Shown here piece after piece: positions 19,001-26,944 of a DNA stretch of 64,000 nucleotides. Both the position numbers and the translations under genes were made by a program. Positions within the stretch are counted from its first letter, which is position 1. Every line of letters starts with the position of its first letter. Origin of the DNA: Runella slithyformis DSM 19594 (GTDB lineage: Bacteria; Bacteroidota; Bacteroidia; Cytophagales; Spirosomataceae); NCBI RefSeq assembly GCF_000218895.1, contig NC_015703.1, positions 3,857,001 through 3,921,000 on the forward strand, given 5' to 3'. The notes under the pieces were generated by a model. It saw only the letters and a list, made by a program, of their open reading frames with translations, was not told the DNA's origin and did not search any database.

Positions 19001-19451
19001 GCAGGCCGAATCTCGAACCAGAGGTTTATCTGCCGAAACACTCGACCGAGACATTCAACAGGTAATGCCCGGTAAAAAGGGGAAATTTGTCAACGGTGCA
19101 TTGGTAGTTGAAGGAGACAATGATATAGCCATTTATAAGACAAACCCTTATTGGGCGGCAGTTAATGCAGTTACCGCTGCCAATCTTGATGATGCTTCCT
19201 TTGTACGTTTTCGTGAATTAAGCCTCAATTACGAACTACCCCTTAAATGGATTCAAAAAGCGGGCATGTCAGGAGCAAGTATCTTCTTTACCGGCAGAAA
19301 TCTGTTTCTCAAAGCCAATACATTTGTTGACCCTGAACTTAACATGACAAGTACACTATCGGGGGCAGGAACAGGCAACTCGGTGGGAATCGAGTGGTAT
19401 CAGGTACCTCAAACCCGTAGTTTAGGGGGGGGTATTCGCTTAAAATTTTAA
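16026..19451 (+). CDS. SusC/RagA-family TonB-linked outer-membrane transporter with STN domain
   Basis: About 1141 aa from the ATG at 16026, which gives a signal peptide directly; the frame extends upstream without a sensible leader. Order: signal peptide, an N-terminal STN signalling domain (about 45-120), a carboxypeptidase-like beta-sandwich (about 140-225, SGVVTDESGAGLPGVSILVKG), the TonB plug (about 230-345, with the SusC-type PLYVIDG and GPAAAALYG segments), then the 22-strand barrel to the end. It imports oligosaccharides together with the SusD lipoprotein. The STN domain agrees with control by the FecR/sigma pair. Base composition becomes visibly more AT-rich after about 17.1 kb. Confidence 0.95.
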   Translation: MKKSNTARYWAVKIMQWSFLHLCIALIFTHLSFADDAAAQEVLERRISIQATNQNFHSVISEIEKIAEVKFSYSPNLIRASRKITVAASHEKLSAVLEKLLAPQKLTYEMVGRQIILKREATEKIHTGQADLPNASLQSFDQTVSGVVTDESGAGLPGVSILVKGTQRGTTTDPNGKYKIDVPDDKAVLVFSFVGYLSQEVPVGNQSQINVSLKVDTKTLDEVVVTAFGIKREQKALGYASQKVSGEQLSAVGNTNIQNSLQGKAAGVQVRLSSGMPGRPAQINIRGSRSITGSNEPLYVIDGLPVAAGSRSIDFNPSDVESMDILKGPAAAALYGVRASNGVIVITTKSGKNANRKPTVTFESQFAQDNVSYLPKLQYEYAQGNNGVFDQNGLFSYGPKISTLGMYTNTLGEQEQAASYDNVREFFGNGLTFNNNLEIAQGGNFGNYSIGIGRTDQTGVIAKTGLQRTNIKFNGLMTPYKKFKIGLSMNYANINIDDFPDLAGNDNFIRALYEAPPSYNLKGKPFASASNPYQQVLFRATQNNPYWVLENNFQNSKTNRTFGNLFMEYQLAKGLKATYRAGLDNYGTKTERYDELGTGSTGRTAIPSGGQFVLNNLTETQINSNFFLSYDKNLTSDLVLNAILGNELFDIRRSSSSTSSSNLVTGNWPSIANGTTIVSTNNNNAQRVVGFYGNVNLGFKEMLYLNLSARQDYASNLPSGNRSFLYPSAGLSFIITEAVPSLQNLFTFAKLRANYAEVGQLGQLFVNGVGYSAASTGFQFPYNGIAGFLPSSTSISSTLRPENTRSIELGTELRFLKNRISLDYTYFRSLSDGQIFGIPLAPSTGFSSQVNNAGKMLSRGHEIMLRLTPLKKADLNWDFNVNFSKYRTTIEELPGGLSRIELSNASGAVRLVAEKGQTYPSFFGTVYQTDPASGQIVYNSTNGFPLVNPVSQILGTPNPDFEFNFINSIRYKSLSLNFQIDWRKGGLFFSQLQAESRTRGLSAETLDRDIQQVMPGKKGKFVNGALVVEGDNDIAIYKTNPYWAAVNAVTAANLDDASFVRFRELSLNYELPLKWIQKAGMSGASIFFTGRNLFLKANTFVDPELNMTSTLSGAGTGNSVGIEWYQVPQTRSLGGGIRLKF

Positions 19452-19480
19452 AATCAGTGTTCAACAAAAATTTAACTGAA

Positions 19481-20935
19481 ATGAAAAAATCAATATATAT
19501 AAGTGCGTTCATTGCGTTATTCGCAATGGCATGTTCGGATGAAACGCTGAATGAGATTGACACGAACCCTAACATCATTTCCGATGCTCCGCTAAACACC
19601 TATTTACCGGCGGCACAAACATTAGTTGTGCAACGAGTGGTAGGAAGCCTTGTGATTGTGAGTGGTTATTCCACCGAACATACTAACTTTACCGGTATCA
19701 ACACCGCTACCAGATTTCAGGTGGGAGGTGCCGCTGATCTTGGAGTAGGCGGAGGAACTAACTGGACAAGCGGATTTCAGGCCCTTCGATATTTTAAAGA
19801 AATTCGTACCAAAGCCGAACAACAGAACCGAATTGGTTATGCAGCCATTGCCGACATCATGACGGCTTATACTCTATCATTATTGGTAGATGCTTACGGA
19901 GATATTCCTTATACGGAAGTGGGACAGGAAGCGATTATCCAGCCAAAGTTTGATAAAGCACAGGACCTGTATGCCGAAATGCAAAAATTACTGGAGGCAG
20001 GAATTCAGAAGTGCGACCAAGCTACAACAGTAGCCTCGCGTCCCGCAAATGATGATTTGGTTTTTAAAGGAAATATGGCACTTTGGAAAAAAACGGCTTA
20101 TGGCCTGAAAGCTCGCTTGTTTAATCGCTTAAGTAATGTGAATGGTTCTGAAACAGCACAACAGGCATTAACGGCAATCAATGGCTCTTTTGCGAGTAAT
20201 GAAAACTTTGCCTTTACCGATTTTCAGGATACCCCGCAAAATGGAAATCAAATTGCACAAAACTCAATCAGTGGCGGAACCATTGCCATCGCTGATGGAA
20301 TAGTGAACGCTCTTAAAGCCTTTTTAGAACCGGGAGAGGATATTTTGACTGACCCGCGAGCTACTATTTGGTTTACCAGAATCGGAGGGAAAGTTGTAAC
20401 AACCCCTACCAGCCGAGCTACCACTGATGTGACACTCAACGGTACAACTTATTCCAAACCAATTTACTATCAAAGAAGAACCTCTCCGTTACCCATGCTG
20501 ACTTTTACGGAGTTAAAGTTTATTGAAGCAGAAGCACAGCTAAGATTAGGTGACCGAACTAAGGCATACACAGCGTATGAGGCAGCCGTGAGGGCAGCCT
20601 TGGCACAAGCTTCTGTTTTCAACTCGGCAGTTGCTCTTACCACCGCTCAAATCAATGCATATATGGCTCGCCCTAAAGTATTAATGGGTGCGGATAGGCT
20701 CACCTTGAAGGATATTATTACGCAGAAATATATATACTTAACCGTTTTTCAAACGCAGGAGGCATACAATGATGTTCGTCGCACGGGGTTAATTACACTT
20801 AATGACCCCGATGGTACAGCAAAGCGTTTCCCCTATCCGACCACCGAGATTTCCCGCAATGCCAATGCACCGCAAGCATCTGATATAAATACGGTTTATC
20901 AGGATAATGCTCGGTTATTTTGGGCAAAGCTCTAA
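19481..20935 (+). CDS. SusD/RagB-family outer-membrane lipoprotein
   Basis: About 484 aa. The ATG at 19481 gives a lipoprotein signal with the cysteine in AMACSDE, so it is anchored at the outer membrane. The body is a TPR-rich SusD fold (SusD_2-like), with YGDIPYTE, FKGNMALWKKTAYGLKARLFNRL and a C-terminal FTELKFIEAEAQLRLGD helix segment. It is the glycan-capturing lid of the SusC transporter encoded 29 bp upstream. A hairpin (20948-20972) follows. Confidence 0.93.
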   Translation: MKKSIYISAFIALFAMACSDETLNEIDTNPNIISDAPLNTYLPAAQTLVVQRVVGSLVIVSGYSTEHTNFTGINTATRFQVGGAADLGVGGGTNWTSGFQALRYFKEIRTKAEQQNRIGYAAIADIMTAYTLSLLVDAYGDIPYTEVGQEAIIQPKFDKAQDLYAEMQKLLEAGIQKCDQATTVASRPANDDLVFKGNMALWKKTAYGLKARLFNRLSNVNGSETAQQALTAINGSFASNENFAFTDFQDTPQNGNQIAQNSISGGTIAIADGIVNALKAFLEPGEDILTDPRATIWFTRIGGKVVTTPTSRATTDVTLNGTTYSKPIYYQRRTSPLPMLTFTELKFIEAEAQLRLGDRTKAYTAYEAAVRAALAQASVFNSAVALTTAQINAYMARPKVLMGADRLTLKDIITQKYIYLTVFQTQEAYNDVRRTGLITLNDPDGTAKRFPYPTTEISRNANAPQASDINTVYQDNARLFWAKL

Positions 20936-20947
20936 GCAGTCTCTAAG

Positions 20948-20972
20948 GAGCCCGGTAATTTTCCGGGTTCCT
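20948..20972 (+). terminator. Intercistronic hairpin after susD
   Basis: GGAGCCCGG (20948-20956) pairs with CCGGGTTCC (20964-20972), with one G-U pair and a 7-nt loop; a T6 run follows after 9 nt. This is weaker than a classical terminator and may cause partial termination or protect the susCD transcript. Confidence 0.55.
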
Positions 20973-20999
20973 GTGTCAACTTTTTTAAATGTGTCAATT

Positions 21000-22433
21000 A
21001 TGAAAACAAATCGTCGAAATTTTCTCCGGAACGGTGCTCTATTGGGTGCAGCGGGCTCAATCTACAGCCCCTTTACGGAAGCAAATGTACAGGACAAAAA
21101 GTCCTTTAAAGAACCTGCCCGCACCATCAGTATCGTTGACAAAACGGATGTTATTGTCTGTGGGGCAGGCCCGGCCGGGGTTACGGCGGCTATTGCTGCG
21201 GCACGCGCCGGGGCCAATGTTCGCCTGTTTGAGGCTCACGGCTCGTTGGGCGGTGTCTGGACCAATTCGCTGCTTGGCTACCTAATCGACTTCGACAAGC
21301 CGGGTTTCAATCAGGAACTGGTTCGTAAATTAACTGAGCGAGACGCCCTGACCGGCGAAAAACGGTGGAAGCCGGGCAAATCGTTTTCGGCACCCATTCA
21401 GGGACTTGCCTACCACCCCGAAGAAATGAAACTGCTCCTGGAAGAACTCTGTATGGAAGTCGGTGTTAAAGTGCAGTACCATACCCGAGTAGTGGCCGCC
21501 TACAGACAGGGGCGTCAACTGACTACCATTGTGACTGAGTCCAAGAGCGGTCGGCAGGCGTGGCAGGCACCGGTTTTTGTCGATACCACGGGCGATGGCG
21601 ACCTGGGAGCCTTGGCAGGCTGTGAATTTGAAATAGGCGTGGAGAAAGAATGCCCTTGCCAACCGCTTAGCCTGAACTGCCTGATTCTGGTAAAGGATGT
21701 GAATCAACTCCGGAACATGGTGCATGGGGGCATGAGATCATCTACGGAATTCATTAATGATGGCACCGAAGACCTGATGCGTGAAATCCGGCGGGCCGGG
21801 GTGGAGCCAAGCTACGGTCGGCCGATGTTTTTCCCGGTTCGGGGTAATCTGGTCAGTGCCATGATGAACCACGAATACAGCATCAATGCCACCGATGCGG
21901 CCGCTGTTAGTGACGCCACCATCCGGGCAAGAGCCGAAATGAACCGAATCATTAAGGGACTGCGTCGGTTAGGCGGCATTTGGGAAGATATTCAAATCGT
22001 AGCCAGCCCGGAGCAAATCGGTATTCGTGACGGCCGACGCATTCGGGGCCGATACACCGTCATAAAAGATGACCTGGTAGTGGGTATTAAGCATGATGAT
22101 TCGGTACTGAAATCGCACGCTCCCGTTGATGTTCACGCCCTGAAGCACGATCAGCGACTGAATGGGAATGCGGATTACAGCATTCAGGTGCAGCCGTACG
22201 ATATTCCGATGCGGGCCTTAATCGCGAAAGATGTAGATGGACTGGTGATGGCGGGCCGCTGTATCAGTGGTGATTTTATTGCCCATTCAAGCTACCGAGT
22301 CACGGGTAATGCCGTTCCCATGGGCGAAGCCGCCGGTTGCCTGGCGGCCATTGCCGCCACAACAAAACGGCAACCGCACGATGTCCCGTTCAGTGATGTC
22401 AAACCGGTTATTGAAAAAGTAAGGTTAGGGTAG
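21000..22433 (+). CDS. Tat-exported FAD-dependent oxidoreductase (FAD_oxidored type), copy 1
   Basis: About 477 aa from the ATG at 21000, which begins a twin-arginine leader (TNRRNFLRNGALLGAAG). The dinucleotide fold is VIVCGAGPAGVTAA, followed by GGVWTNSLLGYLIDF. The C-terminal part has the family segments IGIRDGRRIRG and MAGRCISGDFIAHSSYRVTG. It belongs to the FAD_oxidored family frequent in Bacteroidota polysaccharide loci, presumably oxidising sugars or sugar acids in the periplasm. A close paralogue follows at 22463. Confidence 0.87.
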   Translation: MKTNRRNFLRNGALLGAAGSIYSPFTEANVQDKKSFKEPARTISIVDKTDVIVCGAGPAGVTAAIAAARAGANVRLFEAHGSLGGVWTNSLLGYLIDFDKPGFNQELVRKLTERDALTGEKRWKPGKSFSAPIQGLAYHPEEMKLLLEELCMEVGVKVQYHTRVVAAYRQGRQLTTIVTESKSGRQAWQAPVFVDTTGDGDLGALAGCEFEIGVEKECPCQPLSLNCLILVKDVNQLRNMVHGGMRSSTEFINDGTEDLMREIRRAGVEPSYGRPMFFPVRGNLVSAMMNHEYSINATDAAAVSDATIRARAEMNRIIKGLRRLGGIWEDIQIVASPEQIGIRDGRRIRGRYTVIKDDLVVGIKHDDSVLKSHAPVDVHALKHDQRLNGNADYSIQVQPYDIPMRALIAKDVDGLVMAGRCISGDFIAHSSYRVTGNAVPMGEAAGCLAAIAATTKRQPHDVPFSDVKPVIEKVRLG

Positions 22434-22462
22434 AGTGCTAATTGTTAAATAACCAACGAATT

Positions 22463-23818
22463 ATGGAACGCAGAGACTTTTTAAAAGCAGGAGCCCTAAC
22501 TGCCCTGTTGCCATCGGAACCCACTGCTTATAGCCCGGCTCTTTATAAGGCCATGACCGTTACAGAACCCGGACGTGAGTTGCCCATTGTCAAAGAAACC
22601 GACGTGATTGTCTGTGGCGGTGGCCCTGCCGGGATTGGGGCGGCATTGAGTGCTGCCCGAAGCGGGGCAAAAACGACTTTGATTGAGGTGCATGGCTGTT
22701 TGGGCGGGGTCTGGACGGCCAGTCTGTTGAGCAATATCATCGACCATGAAGGTAAACCGGGTCTGATGAAGGAAATCATCGACCGCATGGATGCGACCGG
22801 TGCTCAGTACACTGCCAAAAAGTACGATGCCGAAACCATGAAGTGGGTGCTGGAAGAAATGTGCAAAGAAGCGGGCGTTGAGGTGCGACTCCATACGCGG
22901 GTAACGGCCGCTTACCGCGACAAGCACAACCTGATTGACTACATTGCCACCGAAAGCTTCTCGGGCCGGGAAGCGTGGAAAGCCAAGGTGTTTATTGATA
23001 CCACCGGCAACGGTGAATTGGCTGCCCGCGCCGGTTGCGGCTTTGAGGTAGGTGAACCCGGAACAGGCCGGGTACAGCCTATGTCACTGATGGTGATTCT
23101 GAGTGGGCTGAACGAAGCGCAAATGGTGGCCGAGGGGTACATCAAAGGACCGGGAAAAGAAGGGTCTCCCTCTGAACCGGGTAAGAAAAAGCTGCACGCT
23201 GATATTCTCAAGGCCGGGATTGATGCCAGTTATACCATGCCTACCTTTTTTGCCATTCGACCCGATATGGTGGCCCTGATGGTCAATCATCAGTACGGGG
23301 TTTCGGCGATGGATGCCGGGGCTATCAGCAAAGCTACCCTCGAAGCCCGCAATGAGGTAAACCGGATCGTGAATGCCCTACGCAGTCAGGGTGGTATGTG
23401 GGCCAATATGCGCATTGTGACCACGGCGACTCAGATTGGTATTCGTGAGGGCCGACGTATTCACGGTCTCTACACGCTGACCAAAGAAGACCTGATTCGG
23501 GGTGCCACTTTCGATGATGGTGTCTGCACGGTTCGTTTCGTTGTCGATATTCACTCGCTGGTGAAAGGTGAGGGGGGAGGTTATGGCAGCAATGGGGTCA
23601 AGATGAAACCCTACCAGATCCCTCTGCGCTCATTGATTGCCAAAGATGTCAATAATCTGATGATGGCCGGTCGATGCATAAGTGGAGACTTTTATGCACA
23701 TGCGAGTTATAGAGTCACAGGGAATGCCGTTCCGATGGGCGAAGCGGCCGGAAAAGTGGCGGCCAAAGCGGCATTGACTAAACGATTGCCCAAAGACGTA
23801 GAATGGCGTGAAGTATAA
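22463..23818 (+). CDS. Tat-exported FAD-dependent oxidoreductase, copy 2
   Basis: About 451 aa from the ATG at 22463, with a shorter RRDFLKAG twin-arginine leader. It shares with copy 1 the VIVCGGGPAGIGAA fold motif, GGVWTASLLSNIID, IGIREGRRIHG and MMAGRCISGDFYAHASYRVTG, so the two arose by tandem duplication. The sequences have diverged throughout, suggesting different substrates or a heterodimer. The gap to copy 1 is 29 bp. Confidence 0.87.
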   Translation: MERRDFLKAGALTALLPSEPTAYSPALYKAMTVTEPGRELPIVKETDVIVCGGGPAGIGAALSAARSGAKTTLIEVHGCLGGVWTASLLSNIIDHEGKPGLMKEIIDRMDATGAQYTAKKYDAETMKWVLEEMCKEAGVEVRLHTRVTAAYRDKHNLIDYIATESFSGREAWKAKVFIDTTGNGELAARAGCGFEVGEPGTGRVQPMSLMVILSGLNEAQMVAEGYIKGPGKEGSPSEPGKKKLHADILKAGIDASYTMPTFFAIRPDMVALMVNHQYGVSAMDAGAISKATLEARNEVNRIVNALRSQGGMWANMRIVTTATQIGIREGRRIHGLYTLTKEDLIRGATFDDGVCTVRFVVDIHSLVKGEGGGYGSNGVKMKPYQIPLRSLIAKDVNNLMMAGRCISGDFYAHASYRVTGNAVPMGEAAGKVAAKAALTKRLPKDVEWREV

Positions 23819-23902
23819 CCACCTCTGTATTTAGGTGCCTTTTTATCTTTTTCATTCAATCTTTTGTTTGAAATAGCTTTTGGATTTTTAAATTGTCAGA
23901 AT

Positions 23903-25192
23903 ATGTCACAAAAAAAAATAATTACAGGTACATTGGTTCTGTTGTTATCGGGTTTTATCGTAAATATTTATGCACAGATAAGTGAAACGAATTATGATGA
24001 ATCAAAAGTACCTCCCTATAGTTTGCCCGATGCCCTCATTAAAAGTGATGGTAACAAAATTAAAACCGGAAGGCAATGGAAAACTCAACGGAATTTTTGG
24101 ATTAATTTATTTAGCGAATACATGTATGGGTACACCCCAAAGAAAGATATCAAGCTTCGTTTCCAAACGTTAGACATAAAAAACGATGCTTTAAACAATC
24201 AAGCGATTCGGAAACGGGTGAATATATATATAGCTGATTATCCGATGCTGAAGCCGATTGAATTGCTGTTATATGTACCTAAATTCGCCAAGAAACCGGT
24301 ACCTGTATTTATTTCGTTAAATTATGTTGGGAATCACGGAATTACCTTTGAAAATGATATCCCCTTATCGGAAAGGTGGATGTTAGGGTGGGTTGATAAA
24401 ACCAATACATTGATAGTTAATAACAGAGCAACGGAAAAAGCCCGTGGTATGCAGGCACGTCGCTGGCCCTTAGAGGAGATCCTATTACGAGGTTATGCAG
24501 TAGCTACTGCTTATTATGGTGATATTGAACCCGATTATGCAAACGGTTGGCAAACCGGTATACGTTCCGTTTTGGGAGACAGTACTCAAAATAATAATTG
24601 GGGTGCTATCGGAGCATGGGCATGGGGCATGAGTCGAATGCTCGATTATATTAAAACAGAGCCTCTTGTGAACGCATCTCAAGCAATAGCGTTAGGCCAT
24701 TCGCGCTTAGGCAAAGCTGCATTATGGGCAGGAGCTCAAGATGAGCGATTTGCAATGGTAATTTCTAATAATTCGGGAGGAGGAGGAGCTTCCCTGTCCA
24801 GACGCGATTTTGGGGAAAAAATTGAGAATTCCTTGGCGGCAGTACCTTATTGGTATTGTAGAAATTATGCCAACTATAGGAACAGAGTAAATGATTTACC
24901 TTTTGACCAACACATACTTTTGTCTTTAGCGGCACCTCGGTATCTTTATGTCGCCAGTGCCTCAAAAGATTTATGGGCAGACCCGCGCGGCGAATTTTTA
25001 AGTACCGTAGAAACTGCCAAAGTTTATCATCTTTTTATGAAAAAAGGACTTGGAACTGCCGTTTGGCCCAATGCAAATTCATCTGTTTTTGGTGATGCTG
25101 TAGGGTATCATCTAAGGGATGGGGTGCATGATATTTTGGTTTATGATTGGAAAAAGTTTATGGATTTTGCAGATGAAAAATTCAGAAAGTAA
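23903..25192 (+). CDS. CE15-type 4-O-methyl-glucuronoyl methylesterase-like secreted hydrolase
   Basis: About 429 aa from ATG 23903, with a signal peptide ending near NIYAQ. The alpha/beta-hydrolase fold shows the CE15 nucleophile region GHSRLGK (265-271, Ser267); canonical CE15 has GCSRxGK, so the cysteine that usually forms a conserved disulfide is His here. The catalytic histidine is probably H403 in GYHLRDG. CE15 enzymes break ester bonds between glucuronate in xylan and lignin alcohols. The gene is visibly more AT-rich than its neighbours, which suggests transfer. Confidence 0.8.
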   Translation: MSQKKIITGTLVLLLSGFIVNIYAQISETNYDESKVPPYSLPDALIKSDGNKIKTGRQWKTQRNFWINLFSEYMYGYTPKKDIKLRFQTLDIKNDALNNQAIRKRVNIYIADYPMLKPIELLLYVPKFAKKPVPVFISLNYVGNHGITFENDIPLSERWMLGWVDKTNTLIVNNRATEKARGMQARRWPLEEILLRGYAVATAYYGDIEPDYANGWQTGIRSVLGDSTQNNNWGAIGAWAWGMSRMLDYIKTEPLVNASQAIALGHSRLGKAALWAGAQDERFAMVISNNSGGGGASLSRRDFGEKIENSLAAVPYWYCRNYANYRNRVNDLPFDQHILLSLAAPRYLYVASASKDLWADPRGEFLSTVETAKVYHLFMKKGLGTAVWPNANSSVFGDAVGYHLRDGVHDILVYDWKKFMDFADEKFRK

Positions 25193-25381
25193 ATAATTAT
25201 TTCATAAATGAAGACAAATACAATAAAAGGGTGTGGTTCAAAAAGGAATGCTAATCAGCATTGTTTTTTTATATGGAATACTATTACTCACTTTAGTCAT
25301 TTTATTGTTTACCCTCTCAGTATTCAGGTCAGTTTTTTAGTGCTTTCTTCTTTATCTTTTAATTAGAAAAATAATCTGTTG
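25193..25381. other. Spacer before the beta-helix gene
   Basis: AT-rich 189-bp spacer. No terminator hairpin or consensus promoter could be identified by eye. Confidence 0.4.
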
Positions 25382-26809
25382 ATGAAAAAACAGTTTTTAA
25401 TAATCCTTATTTTTTGCTCAGTATACCACGGGTTTGCCCAACCCACGGGCTTTACCAATGCCCTTGATTTCGGGTTCAGCCCCGAAGCGAGCGGTCTTGA
25501 AAATACCCTGGCTCTCCAAAAAGCCGTAGATCGCGGCGGAACGATTGTGGTGAGTCAACCGGGTACATACAAATTGGCCGGGACGGTTTACGTGGGCAGT
25601 CATACCACTTTGGACTTTGGCAATCATGTTTTTATTCAGAAAGTAAACGAAAGAGGCGAGTTTTCGCACGTTATTCTAAACAAAGGGGCCTTCACCAAAA
25701 CCTACGATCAAAATATAACGATCAGAGGACTGCACATCGCGGTCAATAAAATGGACGTAAGAAAGTTTGCCGAGGCCTACGGACTGCACGGACAATTGGC
25801 TTTTTTCTACGTCAAGGACCTGAAGATTGAGCGTTTTCGGTGCCTTGATTTAGGCAAAATGCAGTATGGCATTCATGTCTGTACGTTTGAAGATCTGATC
25901 ATTGACGATGTGATCATCAAGGGAGAAAAAGACGGAGTGCATTTAGGACGGGGCAAACGATTTACGATACGCAACGGCGTTTTTCAGACCTTCGACGATG
26001 CCGTGGCCCTGAATGCTCACGATTATGCCACGGGCAACCCCGAATTGGGATGGATAGAAAACGGGGTCATTGAAAATTGCCATGATCTCAATGCCGAAAA
26101 CACCACCGGCTATTTTTGCCGAATACTGGCCGGTGCCTGGACCGATTGGAAAGAGGGCATGGAAGTGCAGCAGTCGGATGCGGTCGTTTCCAATGGGAAG
26201 CTGTACCGGGTTCAGGCCAAACCCGACGGCACAAAATACATTTCAAAAACACGCCCAACCCATGAAAAGGGAAGCCAAATGATTGACGGCATCAATTGGG
26301 GAGTGGTACAGGATGAGGTCATCTATACGGCCGGTGTTCGTAATGTGATCTTTCGGAATATCTTTTTGGAAAAACCCCGCATCGGGCTATCCATTCATTT
26401 TGACAATGACAAATACAGTCGTTCGTATTATCCCGGCGCGCCCATTCCGTTGCAGGAAAAATTGACTTTTGACAACGTGCGGGTACTGCACGACAAACCC
26501 ATACCGTTTGTCCAAATTGCCACCCCGGTTGATTTGGTAACCATCAGCAATTCGAGCATCGGTAACAATTCCATCAAGTTCATCAGCAATAAAGCCATGA
26601 ACGATTATTTGAAAACAAATCTGCTCATTTACGGCTGTTCGTTTACGCATAACGGGCCCTTGGAACTGATCCAAAACAGCGTTTCGGGCAAAGCCATTTA
26701 TCTCAAAACGTTCGGCAATGTGGCTTTGAACGGGGGATTTGAGGCGAAAATTATGAATAACAACGGCCGGATTACGATTGACTCTGATTTGCCCGGACTG
26801 AAAAAATAA
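25382..26809 (+). CDS. Secreted right-handed parallel beta-helix protein (pectate lyase/GH28-like fold)
   Basis: About 475 aa, starting at either of two adjacent ATG codons (25379/25382), with a signal peptide ending at HGFAQ. It has a pectate-lyase-like N-terminal cap (TFTNALDFG and LQKAVDRGGTIVVSQPGTY) and repeating beta-helix rungs such as NITIRGLHIAV and NGVIENCHD. I see no specific catalytic signature that separates a polysaccharide lyase from a glycosidase or epimerase. Its place after the CE15 esterase suggests attack on an acidic glycan. Confidence 0.75.
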   Translation: MKKQFLIILIFCSVYHGFAQPTGFTNALDFGFSPEASGLENTLALQKAVDRGGTIVVSQPGTYKLAGTVYVGSHTTLDFGNHVFIQKVNERGEFSHVILNKGAFTKTYDQNITIRGLHIAVNKMDVRKFAEAYGLHGQLAFFYVKDLKIERFRCLDLGKMQYGIHVCTFEDLIIDDVIIKGEKDGVHLGRGKRFTIRNGVFQTFDDAVALNAHDYATGNPELGWIENGVIENCHDLNAENTTGYFCRILAGAWTDWKEGMEVQQSDAVVSNGKLYRVQAKPDGTKYISKTRPTHEKGSQMIDGINWGVVQDEVIYTAGVRNVIFRNIFLEKPRIGLSIHFDNDKYSRSYYPGAPIPLQEKLTFDNVRVLHDKPIPFVQIATPVDLVTISNSSIGNNSIKFISNKAMNDYLKTNLLIYGCSFTHNGPLELIQNSVSGKAIYLKTFGNVALNGGFEAKIMNNNGRITIDSDLPGLKK

Positions 26810-26944
26810 ACCGAGGATACGATGGACGCTTCCTGAAGTCCGTTAACCGGTCGTAAAAAATATTAGTTGACCGACTCAGGGTTTTTAGCGGGTAAAACGT
26901 CCTGTAAAAAAACGGAGGTTACTTCTAACACTTAAACAACCCCA

